DNA from: Bacteroidota bacterium
Lineage (GTDB): Bacteria > Bacteroidota > Ignavibacteria > Palsa-1295
Direction of reading: 5' to 3'
Length of the DNA: 64,000 nt
NCBI GenBank assembly: GCA_021324735.1
Contig: JAJPIO010000001.1
Coordinates: 1 to 64,000 of the forward strand
Shown here: piece by piece, positions 53,254 to 61,235 of the stretch
Layout: the number at the start of each line of letters is the position of its first letter
Position numbering within the stretch: position 1 is the stretch's first letter
Notes under the pieces: model-generated
What the model saw: only the letters and a program-made list of their open reading frames with translations
Databases searched by the model: none
What the model was told of the DNA's origin: nothing
Made by a program: the position numbers and the translations under genes

Positions 53254-53790
53254 ATGCCGCGAAAGAAAAAAGATTCAGAAGAACTCTCTATCCACGAACT
53301 AATTCATGTTGTTAGAGGCAAGCGAGTTATACTCGATGTCGATCTTGCTCGAATCTACGGAGTACCTACGAAAGTGCTCCTTCAGCAGGTTCGACGAAAT
53401 CCGAGCAAGTTCCCTCCTGACTTCTTGTATAACCTTACAAATCAAGAGGTTACAAACTTGAAGTCACAAATTGTGACCTCAAGTTGGGGCGGAAGACGCA
53501 CGAATCCGATCGCTTTTACCGAGCATGGCGCGATCATGGCGGCAAGTGTGCTCCAAAGCGAAAAAGCAGTGGCAATGAGTATCTTCGTCGTTCGTGCATT
53601 TGTACGAATGCGAGAGTTGCTTGCCGAGACCCAGGATCTCGCACGCAAGCTCGACGAAGTGGAATCAAAATTATCGGCGAGGCTCGATGGCCATGAGGAG
53701 ATGTTCGAAGAGCTCTTCAACGATATTCGCAAACTTCTTTCGCCGCAAAAGAGCGAATCAAAGCGCATTGGTTTTGTGATTCAAACCTAG
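53254..53790 (+). CDS. ORF6N-domain protein
   Basis: 178 residues. The N-terminal ORF6N domain (about 10-100) has ILDVDLARIYGVPTKVLLQQ, RNPSKFPPDFLYNLT and AFTEHGAIMAASVLQSEKAV, the conserved pattern of this phage- and mobile-element-linked DNA-binding family. The C-terminus is a coiled coil (LAETQDLARKLDEVESKLSA). It probably binds DNA; the target is unknown. Such genes are often cargo of mobile DNA. 42 bases after cusA. Confidence 0.88.
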   Translation: MPRKKKDSEELSIHELIHVVRGKRVILDVDLARIYGVPTKVLLQQVRRNPSKFPPDFLYNLTNQEVTNLKSQIVTSSWGGRRTNPIAFTEHGAIMAASVLQSEKAVAMSIFVVRAFVRMRELLAETQDLARKLDEVESKLSARLDGHEEMFEELFNDIRKLLSPQKSESKRIGFVIQT

Positions 53791-54049
53791 GCTTTTTCTC
53801 CCACGATCTGCCCTCCCAATCCCTCCGGCAATTTTTCTCCCCTACCGCCGAAAATACTTTACTCCCGTGCGTGACAGCTCCGTGAAAACACGCACGCGGC
53901 GCGCGACAATCGCCACATTTGGCTTGGGGCACGGATATTCCCTCTCTTCCTGAACGTGGCGCATGAGCACGCGCTATCGGAGGCTACCGAGGTGTTGGCA
54001 ACGAATAGCACGAGGACACCCGCTCATGCGCCACCGTTCATCACTGGTT

Positions 54050-54883
54050 ATGAAGACTCGCTTCATTCTCTCACTCGTTTGCTCTATCGCTCTTTGCGCA
54101 ACCACACTCTCTTTGGTTGCGCTCGTGCCCAATATAGCGCCCGCGCAGGAAGCGCCCGAGCGGGAAACGCTTGCCACACGCGAACAGCGCGTCGATGCGG
54201 AGCTCGCTCTTTGGCGCGACTCGCTTCATCTCACCGAAGCGCAAGCCGCCCGCATTCGTGAGCTCATGCTGCAACAGGACGACGAAGCCACACGCGATCG
54301 AGCCGTGCTCGAAAGCTGGCTCGCCTCCCATCCCGACGCGACCGAGGAGCAGGAAGCCGCGCTCCAACAACGCTATGCTTCTCACATGCTCGCATACGAT
54401 CCGCTCTATGATGCGTACCTGGATCCGTGGCAACGTGATATCGTGATACGCATCGATCTCTATCACGAGCATCGAAGATTCCTGCGCGGGCTATGGTGGC
54501 GTTGGTGGTGGTGGCCCTGGAGGATTGGGCCTGTCTGGCCGCCGCATCATCATGGACCGCATTGGCCGCGACCGTATCCGCCACATCATCCACCGGCACC
54601 GCCGCCGATCCCGCCGCGACCTTCTCGTCCGCATGAACCGGGACCACGGACTATGCCGCCACCGCGGAGCAATCCTCCCGAGAGGAGCTATCCACCTCAG
54701 AGCAATCCGCAGCCGCAACGGCCGGAGCAGCAGCGCACACCTCCTCCTCCGAGGCAGCCGGCCGAGCGGACTCAACCACCACCACGGCAACAGCCGACTC
54801 AACAACCGCGCAACGAAGCGCCCCGGCAGCAGCCATCTTCGGGACAGCAACCGACCCAGCGTCCGCAACGACCGGGTCGGTAG
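54050..54883 (+). CDS. Secreted Trp/His/Pro-rich protein, Spy/CpxP-like N-terminal part
   Basis: 277 residues from the ATG at 54050, which starts a signal peptide (MKTRFILSLVCSIALCATTL). The folded part (about 40-140) has LTEAQAARIRELMLQQ-type helices like the Spy/CpxP repeat, which in other bacteria binds metal or misfolded proteins. Then comes a Trp/His-rich stretch (LWWRWWWWPWRIGPVWPP, HHHGPHWPRP) and a long Pro/Gln/Arg tail. His and Trp clusters could bind copper, in line with the Cus operon. No firm family; function inferred. Confidence 0.68.
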   Translation: MKTRFILSLVCSIALCATTLSLVALVPNIAPAQEAPERETLATREQRVDAELALWRDSLHLTEAQAARIRELMLQQDDEATRDRAVLESWLASHPDATEEQEAALQQRYASHMLAYDPLYDAYLDPWQRDIVIRIDLYHEHRRFLRGLWWRWWWWPWRIGPVWPPHHHGPHWPRPYPPHHPPAPPPIPPRPSRPHEPGPRTMPPPRSNPPERSYPPQSNPQPQRPEQQRTPPPPRQPAERTQPPPRQQPTQQPRNEAPRQQPSSGQQPTQRPQRPGR

Positions 54884-55111
54884 TGGATTGGGTAAAGGGT
54901 AGCGGGTCGATGCAGAGAGCGACTCGCGTCATTCTGAACGGAGCAAGAAATTCGGCTGGTCGAGCAGAATTCTAACGCTCTTCGAAGTATTTGACCATTA
55001 ACCCGGGAAGTAGTACTCGGCTCTTATCAGATTTGCATTCAGGCAATGGCGAGAATGCATAATTTCTGGAGAATAGCGGCAGGCACTATGACCTTAACGA
55101 ATGTCTTGATC

Positions 55112-55119
55112 TATTTTTG
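55112..55119 (+). promoter_or_regulatory. Candidate -7 promoter element of the restriction-modification genes
   Basis: TATTTTTG then CAGG, matching TAnnTTTG, 77 bases before the vsr start at 55196. Downstream ATTACC-aacaa-GGTAAT (55141-55157) is a perfect 6-bp dyad that could be an operator. Confidence 0.42.
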
Positions 55120-55140
55120 CAGGAGCAAAATTATTAGTAT

Positions 55141-55157
55141 ATTACCAACAAGGTAAT
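55141..55157. promoter_or_regulatory. Palindrome in the vsr leader
   Basis: ATTACC and GGTAAT separated by AACAA, 22 to 38 bases after the promoter box, so a bound repressor would block the restriction genes. No C-protein gene was found. Confidence 0.3.
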
Positions 55158-55195
55158 GGGCACCTATGCGAGAGTTTTGCTGGTTACGGCCATCA

Positions 55196-55603
55196 ATGGT
55201 CGATACTCTTTCCCCAGCGGAACGCAGCAAAAGGATGGGACTTGTCAAGAGCAAAGCCACCAAGCCAGAGATGAAACTAAGAAGGATAGTGAGTTCGATG
55301 GGCTACCGGTATCGACTCAACGTCACCAAGCTTCCGGGAAAGCCGGATCTTACATTTCACTCGAAAAATAAAGTTATTTTTTTACATGGGTGCTTTTGGC
55401 ACCGACATGAAGGCTGCAAGAACGCTAGGTGGCCGAAGTCAAAGCTTGATTTTTGGGTACCAAAGCTAGAAGCGAACGCAGTTCGCGATAAGGCCACCCT
55501 GCTAGAACTAAAGCGCCTGGGCTGGTCGAGTCTTGTAATTTGGGAATGTGAATTAGTGAGTACCGAACGTGTCGAAAAGAGAGTTAAAAAATTTCTCGGT
55601 TGA
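55196..55603 (+). CDS. vsr: Very short patch repair endonuclease Vsr
   Basis: 135 residues from the ATG at 55196 (MVDTLSPAERSKRMGLVKSK), the family start. The catalytic set is complete and falls at the same numbers as E. coli Vsr: Asp51 (GKPDLTF), His64 and His69 (HGCFWHRH), with zinc-binding Cys. Vsr nicks 5' of the T in T:G mismatches that arise when 5-methylcytosine is deaminated, so it protects the genome at the sites methylated by the next gene. It overlaps the methyltransferase start by 35 bases. Confidence 0.94.
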   Translation: MVDTLSPAERSKRMGLVKSKATKPEMKLRRIVSSMGYRYRLNVTKLPGKPDLTFHSKNKVIFLHGCFWHRHEGCKNARWPKSKLDFWVPKLEANAVRDKATLLELKRLGWSSLVIWECELVSTERVEKRVKKFLG

Positions 55604-56765
55604 GCGCCATTCGATAGAACTCTTCGCAGGTGCTGGAGGTCTATCGCTTGGGTTCTCTCATGCTGGGTTTAAGCCGAAGGCGGTTATCGAATGGGATAAG
55701 CACGCCTGCGATACATTACGCGTCAATCGTGACCGCAGTGTTCGAGATATGAAGGATTGGCTAATTCTTCAACGTGATGTACGCGAGATCGATTATTCCG
55801 AATATGCGGGCCGCATTGACTTAGTAAGTGGAGGACCACCATGTCAGCCCTTCTCGCTTGGGGGAAAGCACCGTGCATTTCTCGATCCAAGAGATATGTT
55901 TCCTGAAACGGTTCGGGCGATACGAGAAGTACGTCCAAGGGCTTTCGTGATCGAGAATGTAAGAGGACTTGCACGAACAGCGTTCACGAAATACCTCCAA
56001 TATATTTTGCTACAGTTAAGTTATCCTATGATCGAACGCCGTTCGAACGAGGAATGGCTTGGACATCTCACTCGACTTGAGAAAGCACTTACTGCTAGTA
56101 AGCGGACGGATTACAACGTAGTGTTTCGTGTCCTGAACGCCGCCGATTATGGCGTTCCTCAAAAACGCGAACGGATAATAATAGTCGGATTTAGACACGA
56201 TCTAGGTCTCGAGTGGGCTTTTCCAAATCCAACACATAGCGCCACAGCGCTTTGGCGAGAGCAGTGGATTACCGGGGAGTATTGGGAACGACATAAGGTT
56301 GCCAAACGTAGGCGGCCGCCTAAGCCGACACGAAAGGCAATGGAGTTAGAAGATGATGGAAAGCTACCCTGGAGAACAGTTCGCGACGCTATCGGTGACT
56401 TGCCGGAACCACGCCCCGAGGGATATGAGAGCATTTCGAATCACCTGTTAATACCGGGTGCTCGCAGCTATTCTGGCCACACTGGTAGCCCAATTGATCT
56501 TCCCGCTAAGGCGCTGAAGGCTGGTGATCATGGTGTACCCGGCGGAGAAAACATGCTGGTTGATGAGAGAGGAAGGATACGTTACTTTACTGTACGTGAA
56601 GCCGCTCGGCTGCAAATGTTTCCCGACGAGTACTTGTTTCATGGGTCTTGGAGTGAAATAATGCGGCAACTTGGAAATGCTGTGCCCGTAGGGCTAGCTC
56701 AGATTGTCGCTGAAAGCGTTAAGTCATGTCTTGATCCCTGGTATGCGCCAAGAGCAACCGTATAA
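55569..56765 (+). CDS. DNA cytosine-5 methyltransferase of a type II system
   Basis: 398 residues, GTG start inside vsr. All C5 motifs are present: I (ELFAGAGGLSLGF), IV with the catalytic Cys (SGGPPCQPFSLGG), VI (ENVRG), VIII (QKRERIIIVGF), X (RQLGNAVPVGLA). The variable target-recognition region is around KRRRPPKPTRKAMELE. By its link to an Eco29kI-type nuclease the target is probably CCGCGG, unless the recognition domain has changed. It protects host sites from the neighbouring nuclease. Confidence 0.93.
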   Translation: MSKRELKNFSVERHSIELFAGAGGLSLGFSHAGFKPKAVIEWDKHACDTLRVNRDRSVRDMKDWLILQRDVREIDYSEYAGRIDLVSGGPPCQPFSLGGKHRAFLDPRDMFPETVRAIREVRPRAFVIENVRGLARTAFTKYLQYILLQLSYPMIERRSNEEWLGHLTRLEKALTASKRTDYNVVFRVLNAADYGVPQKRERIIIVGFRHDLGLEWAFPNPTHSATALWREQWITGEYWERHKVAKRRRPPKPTRKAMELEDDGKLPWRTVRDAIGDLPEPRPEGYESISNHLLIPGARSYSGHTGSPIDLPAKALKAGDHGVPGGENMLVDERGRIRYFTVREAARLQMFPDEYLFHGSWSEIMRQLGNAVPVGLAQIVAESVKSCLDPWYAPRATV

Positions 56766-57342
56766 CCCCCTCGACAAACTTAATCTCGGCGAAAGTATTG
56801 CCGAGGCTCTGCTTACGCGTCCTGTAGAGAAGCTGCCACCGACAGAGATTTTTTCCGGGGCAGGCATCTATGCTCTCTATTATGAAGGGTACTTTCCCCT
56901 GTACGAGCGCATCAGTGAAAAGAATCGCAAAAATCAATATGGTGCGCCAATATATGTTGGAAAGGCTGTTCCAAAAGGGGCCAGAAAGGGTGGAATACTC
57001 GGACCCTATCTCGGTCGGGCGTTATATAAGCGTCTTGATGAGCATGCGGAGTCGATCCGGCAGACAACGAACCTAAGAGTTGATGACTTCTGCTGCCGAT
57101 ACTTGGTCGTTGAGGATATATGGATTCCGCTGGGAGAAACCTTGCTGATAGAGCAATTCTCACCTCTATGGAATCGCTATCTTGATGGGTTTGGTAATCA
57201 TGATCCCGGGAGTGGAAGATATGAAGGCCAGCGATCACTTTGGGATGTTATTCATCCGGGACGCAAATGGGCTGAAAAGCAAAAGCCCAACACCAAAACA
57301 CAAGAAGTGATTGAGACTGAATTGCGTAAACTTCTGCCTTGA
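56743..57342 (+). CDS. Eco29kI-family GIY-YIG restriction endonuclease
   Basis: 199 residues from the ATG at 56743, which overlaps the methyltransferase by 23 bases. GIY-YIG nuclease: Tyr43 (GIYALYYEG), Tyr71 (PIYVGKAVP), Arg97 and His101 (RLDEHAESI), Glu132 (LGETLLIEQ) and Asn144 (PLWNRY), spaced as Y49/Y76/R104/H108/E142/N154 in R.Eco29kI. It should cut CCGCGG-type sites after the companion methylase fails to protect them. Complete and probably active. Confidence 0.88.
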   Translation: MRQEQPYNPLDKLNLGESIAEALLTRPVEKLPPTEIFSGAGIYALYYEGYFPLYERISEKNRKNQYGAPIYVGKAVPKGARKGGILGPYLGRALYKRLDEHAESIRQTTNLRVDDFCCRYLVVEDIWIPLGETLLIEQFSPLWNRYLDGFGNHDPGSGRYEGQRSLWDVIHPGRKWAEKQKPNTKTQEVIETELRKLLP

Positions 57343-57354
57343 GTTCTCCTTGGT

Positions 57355-58005
57355 ATGAGGCGAAAACGAACAAACGTCTTACGACACGCTCCCCGCTACT
57401 CACTTTTTGCGACATCGTACAGTCCCCTATTCCTGCTAATGGTATTAAAGCAGGTCTCAGACAATTCCCAATACCTTCACTGGGGAGGAATATCAATTGC
57501 TTCCTTCGCAATTTGGCTTTCGCGGTTCGGGTTAAGCTCAATTCTTTTGTTTGTTGGCATCACTGGCGCAACCGGCCTCTTGATTTTTGTTTACAGGATG
57601 AAAAGAGCAACGAAGTCTAATGGTGTACTTGCCATAGTCGTTGACATAAGGAATAAGAATAGTGAAGCCATTAGCTACATTGGCACTTATATCATTCCAT
57701 TTCTCTTCCAAGACTACACTCAGCTCTATGACACTCTCTCCATAGGAATTCTCCTAATCGTTATTTACTTTATATATGTTAATTCCTCCCTGATACTAAT
57801 TAATCCTGTGTTAAATCTTCGATATTCTCTTTATGAGGTTGATTTTGATGATACATTAGCCAACCCGCCCGCTTCTCAGCCAAAGCTCAAATCAGGGACG
57901 GTTATCATTCGAGAACGTTTCCTCGAAGAGGGCGATAAAATTCTTCTTCGAAAAATTGGTCAAAAACTATATTTTGCTGTAAATGGAGAACAAGCTACCA
58001 CCTAG
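57355..58005 (+). CDS. kwaA: Kiwa defence protein KwaA
   Basis: 216 residues. Four hydrophobic segments (YSPLFLLMVLKQ, LSSILLFVGITGATGLLIFV, SYIGTYIIPFLF, LSIGILLIVIYFIYVNSSLI) and a C-terminal cytoplasmic part (RERFLEEGDKILLRKIGQKL). The membrane topology and its place directly before a KwaB gene identify KwaA, the membrane sensor of the Kiwa anti-phage system. The base composition is AT-rich compared with the flanks, in line with recent transfer. The stop overlaps the kwaB start by 23 bases. Confidence 0.8.
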   Translation: MRRKRTNVLRHAPRYSLFATSYSPLFLLMVLKQVSDNSQYLHWGGISIASFAIWLSRFGLSSILLFVGITGATGLLIFVYRMKRATKSNGVLAIVVDIRNKNSEAISYIGTYIIPFLFQDYTQLYDTLSIGILLIVIYFIYVNSSLILINPVLNLRYSLYEVDFDDTLANPPASQPKLKSGTVIIRERFLEEGDKILLRKIGQKLYFAVNGEQATT

Positions 58006-59026
58006 TCTTCTTGATTTCCTCACTGAACTTGATAGCAGTGAAACACATCATCTTCGCTTTTTTCTGATTACTCGGCAATTAAAGGAAGGTGTACCAAGTC
58101 ATCGAAAGATGCTTGACAAATACGAGTTCACCGCTCTTCAGGTCGAGATAGATACTGATCTTCAGCAGTATCTTCTCACTGTATTAAGGCGACAGCTACG
58201 AGGGGTGATCGAATCCACTGATGTTGAAGTGAAAGAATACGACGTCCTTGGAGACGAACTTCCGACTCTTTACACTTATGCCGCCACTTCCACTAACGCA
58301 TTCTGCAAGATACTGAATGTTCAGTTAGCCGCAGGGGTTGATGTGCCTCAAATTAAAAGCCTAGAAGAAGTAACTGGGAAGTTATGGGCTTATTGTATCG
58401 CTATTCAAAGTCCCACCACCCCAACGGCATACACCTTCCGCAAGCTTTTCTCAAACAAGGTTGTCGTTGAAGAGAGTGAGAATGCAACTGGTCTTCGCTC
58501 GTTCCTCGCGTATTTCGACACACGGAACACAAGGCTGGAAAGATTCGAAGGTCAAGCTATTACCCTTGACAAGCGAATTGATTGCCTCTACCTTGCAGAC
58601 CAATTTTTCGTATTTGAAAAGGCTAGGTTTGAGCAGATGGTTGGAATGGAAGAAGAGTTCAAAGCGAGTGCTGTCGGCATCATAGATGAGCTTAACGCAG
58701 ATGGTTATATTCAGGGCACTGACCTTTTAAGAGACGAAGTCGAACGGAGTAGCACCCTTATTAGGAAGCTTGCAAAGTTAGCACAACTTGAAGATTATCA
58801 CAAGCTTTCACCAGAGCGTATTAAGAAGATGGCCAATGTCGCGAAGCGGAATGGTATAGAGCTAAAAATTGTGGGTGGTCGTGTTCAGATCACCACCCTC
58901 GCAGATATCGATGTCGTGATTAAGCTGCTTATGGATAGTTTTTTGGAAAGCAAGCAGACCGGCAATCGGTACGAAGCTCGTGTGAAGACCCGTATTCAGA
59001 CTCCAACTCCAACCGAAGAAACATGA
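57983..59026 (+). CDS. kwaB: Kiwa defence protein KwaB (DUF4868)
   Basis: 347 residues, DUF4868 family. Diagnostic blocks: TAYTFRKLFSNKVVVEE, AYFDTRNTRLERFEGQAI and LDKRIDCLYLADQFFVFEKA. KwaB binds phage DNA and works with membrane-bound KwaA after phage attachment is sensed. The whole pair is intact. It overlaps kwaA and ends the defence island proper. Confidence 0.88.
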   Translation: MENKLPPSLLDFLTELDSSETHHLRFFLITRQLKEGVPSHRKMLDKYEFTALQVEIDTDLQQYLLTVLRRQLRGVIESTDVEVKEYDVLGDELPTLYTYAATSTNAFCKILNVQLAAGVDVPQIKSLEEVTGKLWAYCIAIQSPTTPTAYTFRKLFSNKVVVEESENATGLRSFLAYFDTRNTRLERFEGQAITLDKRIDCLYLADQFFVFEKARFEQMVGMEEEFKASAVGIIDELNADGYIQGTDLLRDEVERSSTLIRKLAKLAQLEDYHKLSPERIKKMANVAKRNGIELKIVGGRVQITTLADIDVVIKLLMDSFLESKQTGNRYEARVKTRIQTPTPTEET

Positions 59027-59453
59027 GTGTAAAGTGCGGCTTTTCTTTCCGGAGTTTTGTCCTGCTAACGTGATATATAAGGTTATGGACGCGTAACACA
59101 TTTATCTATCGCTGGCACTTAAATTAGTCTTGGGAAAAAGAGAACGTCCCGACAAGTATGGACTAGTGATTGCATTGAAGCTTGATTTGTTTTGAAAGTG
59201 GCCGATTGCGTAATGCCCCAATGTTCACCTCTTGTAGAGGAGTTTTGTTCAATTAGCCACAAACAAGCCGCTAATTTAAACGGCGGCCACGCAACTCCCA
59301 TCGACTGCAATTCGAAACGGCCATTACGACTACGGTTACACCTATAAAAATTTGGAGACTTTTGGGATCTGGCCTTTTCTCGATGTATATATTTGCGGTC
59401 CGGAGTTGTCGCTTATGAGATGGAACAGTCGTTTAATCTTTTGTCTAAATCCT
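59027..59453. other. Intergenic region with a zinc-ribbon gene fragment
   Basis: 427 bases between kwaB and the papain-like protease. It includes the fragment at 59277-59317 and otherwise random AT-rich DNA. No supported gene. Confidence 0.5.
59277..59317 (-). pseudogene. Duplicated 3' fragment of the zinc-ribbon gene
   Basis: The 41 bases match 60269-60309 in 35 positions, in the same orientation. On the minus strand both encode the C-terminal peptide SMGxAWPPF; here the frame continues past the lost stop into unrelated DNA. No other part of the zinc-ribbon gene is recognisable here. Confidence 0.6.
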
Positions 59454-60197
59454 ATGAAAACGCTCATGTCCCTAGTCCTTAGATCATCTTTTAACGAGAA
59501 TTTCTATCTTTACAGTTTACTTGTCTTATTGCTTGCAAATTTCGGCTGTGATCCGACACCCAAGCCGGTAAAGCAATATTCCTTGCCCATTCAGGAGCAA
59601 TATCAAGAAACACCAGAATGGTGTTGGGTTAGCGTTTGCCAAATGGTGCTTCAATTCAATCATGTTGGCACAGTTAATCCCGCTGGTGATTACCAGTGCG
59701 GCATCGTTGGTTGGTATTTTCAGAACACTGCCTGTTATTCGAACTGTTACCTTTGCCGTAATAATGCCGCCCAATCGCTCGACGATATATTGCGCGTCTA
59801 TAGTTATTATCCTGCGACAGCGAAAGCCTTGAACGGAGGAGTTGGTCCCAGCACGATTACATATAATGCCTACGAATCGTCTCTAGGCGACGATCAAATT
59901 ATGGCTCAAATCGATGCCGGCAGTCCTATCGAAGCTGGAATCAATCCCGATGGATACATTGTAGGCCCTACCGCACAGCATGCCACACTGATTATTGGTT
60001 ACATCAAATACGATGATGGCTCGCTTGATGTCATCGTAAATGATCCTTTCCCTTATCAGTTGACACCTTATCCAAATCCATACTTTGCGGCAGGAGGACA
60101 AACAAACGGAAACGGTCAATATCAAATAAATTCGAATAACTTTCGAGGGAGACTGTTATGGGAACAGACAGTGGATGCCTTTACAGCAGTCTACTAA
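59454..60197 (+). CDS. Secreted papain-like cysteine protease
   Basis: 247 residues from the ATG at 59454 (MKTLMSLVLRSSFNENFYLY), giving a signal sequence with LLLANFGC, possibly a lipoprotein. The papain-like fold is shown by the oxyanion Gln and catalytic Cys (QETPEWCWVSVCQMVL), catalytic His (QHATLIIGY) and Asn (VNDPFPYQL). Extra Cys pairs (TACYSNCYLCRN) may form disulfides. It resembles the C39/C70-like group of secreted peptidases. Lying between the defence island and repeats, it may be mobile cargo. Target unknown. Confidence 0.78.
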   Translation: MKTLMSLVLRSSFNENFYLYSLLVLLLANFGCDPTPKPVKQYSLPIQEQYQETPEWCWVSVCQMVLQFNHVGTVNPAGDYQCGIVGWYFQNTACYSNCYLCRNNAAQSLDDILRVYSYYPATAKALNGGVGPSTITYNAYESSLGDDQIMAQIDAGSPIEAGINPDGYIVGPTAQHATLIIGYIKYDDGSLDVIVNDPFPYQLTPYPNPYFAAGGQTNGNGQYQINSNNFRGRLLWEQTVDAFTAVY

Positions 60198-60263
60198 TCT
60201 TATTAAATCTTGTGTAACTTAGCGACAGGAATGCTCTCGTGTGGTTGAGAACGGCTGTCAGCC

Positions 60264-60512
60264 TCACCTAAACGGCGGCCACGCGATGCCCATCGACTTC
60301 AATCGGAAATAGGCGGTGTAGCCGCAGTTCGGGCACACGGTCTCGATCGTCGGCTGAGGATCTTTGGCATCCCAGAGGAATCCGGTAAATCGCTTCGGCG
60401 CGATCACTTGCTGTGGCTCGGCCCAATGCTCGGCACCGCACGCCGGGCAGGTACGCGTGATGTTCTTCACCTCCAGCCACTGGTTAAATTTGGTAACGAG
60501 TTCGTGCTCCAT
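60264..60512 (-). CDS. Small zinc-ribbon protein
   Basis: 82 residues with two CxxC knuckles (CPACGAEHW, CPNCGYTAYF) that should bind one zinc. The end FRLKSMGIAWPPFR is duplicated in the fragment at 59277-59317. Similar short proteins occur widely without assigned function; nucleic-acid binding is possible. Confidence 0.72.
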   Translation of the reverse strand: MEHELVTKFNQWLEVKNITRTCPACGAEHWAEPQQVIAPKRFTGFLWDAKDPQPTIETVCPNCGYTAYFRLKSMGIAWPPFR

Positions 60513-60520
60513 ACCGGGAC

Positions 60521-60553
60521 AATTACGAATGACGAATTACAAATTACGAATTA
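60521..60553. repeat. Left inverted repeat flanking the nucleotidyltransferase gene
   Basis: AATTACGAATGACGAATTAC and on, an AT-rich repeat whose inverse occurs at 60973-61006. It is of the type whose translation reads NYELQITNYE, seen dispersed in many FCB genomes. Confidence 0.6.
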
Positions 60554-60565
60554 TTCCAGAGGTCA

Positions 60566-60874
60566 TTATCGCGCGTAGATAGGTTGGGCATGTTGCTTCA
60601 CATCCTCACGGAAAGTTTTGTTGAGGAATCCAGCAGAATTCAGATCGACCGTCTTACCAAAAATGTCTTCTAACTTGCGTTGAAGATCTACAAACTTAAA
60701 GAGTCCGATCCGCGCCTGCGGTTCGAATTCAACAAGGAGGTCGAGATCGCTCTCAGGCTTGGCATCGCCGCGCAGGTACGATCCGAAGACAGCCAGCCGC
60801 TTCACGTGATACTCGCGGCAAAGCGCTTCGAGTTTGCGAGGGTCGTGCGGCAGCGATGAGAATGCTCCAAGCAT
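60566..60874 (-). CDS. MNT-type nucleotidyltransferase without HEPN partner
   Basis: 102 residues from the ATG at 60872-60874; the longer frame to 61009 begins inside the flanking repeat and is rejected. The GS-x10-DxD motif GSYLRGDAKPESDLDLL is complete, followed by FKFVDLQRKLEDIFGKTVDL. Such proteins are antitoxins of HEPN toxins, but no HEPN gene is adjacent; the next gene is a zinc ribbon. An orphan or a remnant of a toxin-antitoxin pair. It lies between inverted repeats. Confidence 0.82.
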   Translation of the reverse strand: MLGAFSSLPHDPRKLEALCREYHVKRLAVFGSYLRGDAKPESDLDLLVEFEPQARIGLFKFVDLQRKLEDIFGKTVDLNSAGFLNKTFREDVKQHAQPIYAR

Positions 60875-60972
60875 GCCGACATTTACATATTTTCGGAGAA
60901 AAATGTTTACCGCACGACGTTCGCGTACTCGCAATCTCCGATTGCAATCCCCTACCGCTTCCACGAAAGAAA

Positions 60973-61006
60973 ACTCGTAATTCGTAATTTGTAATTCGTA
61001 ATTGTC
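60973..61006. repeat. Right inverted repeat flanking the nucleotidyltransferase gene
   Basis: ACTCGTAATTCGTAATTTGT and on; the inverse of the left copy at 60521-60553, with which it can pair over about 30 bases including GGACAATTACGAAT ends. Confidence 0.6.
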
Positions 61007-61185
61007 CAACGTCCATATATTACAAATTTCCTAACTTCCGGGAACTCGGTTTGGGCGCCTGTTTTCTCTTGGCAATTAATGAATCGTAACAAAAAACAAA
61101 AACATAGAATTTTGATATTTCTTTCTATCTGACGTCATTTATGAAAACAAAACTCAATTCTCTCTAGCATTTTTACAAAACGGGC

Positions 61186-61210
61186 AAAAAAAGACCGGCT
61201 ACCGCCGGTC
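61186..61210 (-). terminator. Rho-independent terminator of the hibernation factor gene
   Basis: GACCGGC and GCCGGTC (61193-61210), loop TACC, followed on the minus strand by seven U. 26 bases after the stop at 61236. Confidence 0.82.
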
Positions 61211-61235
61211 CGTTTCATACTTCATATTTCATACT

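Larger units (their letters stand above)
54884..55195. other. Intergenic region before the defence island
   Basis: 312 bases with a GGGTAAAGGG-type repeat tract at the left, a TAnnTTTG promoter box at 55112 and a palindrome at 55141. No supported gene. Confidence 0.5.
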
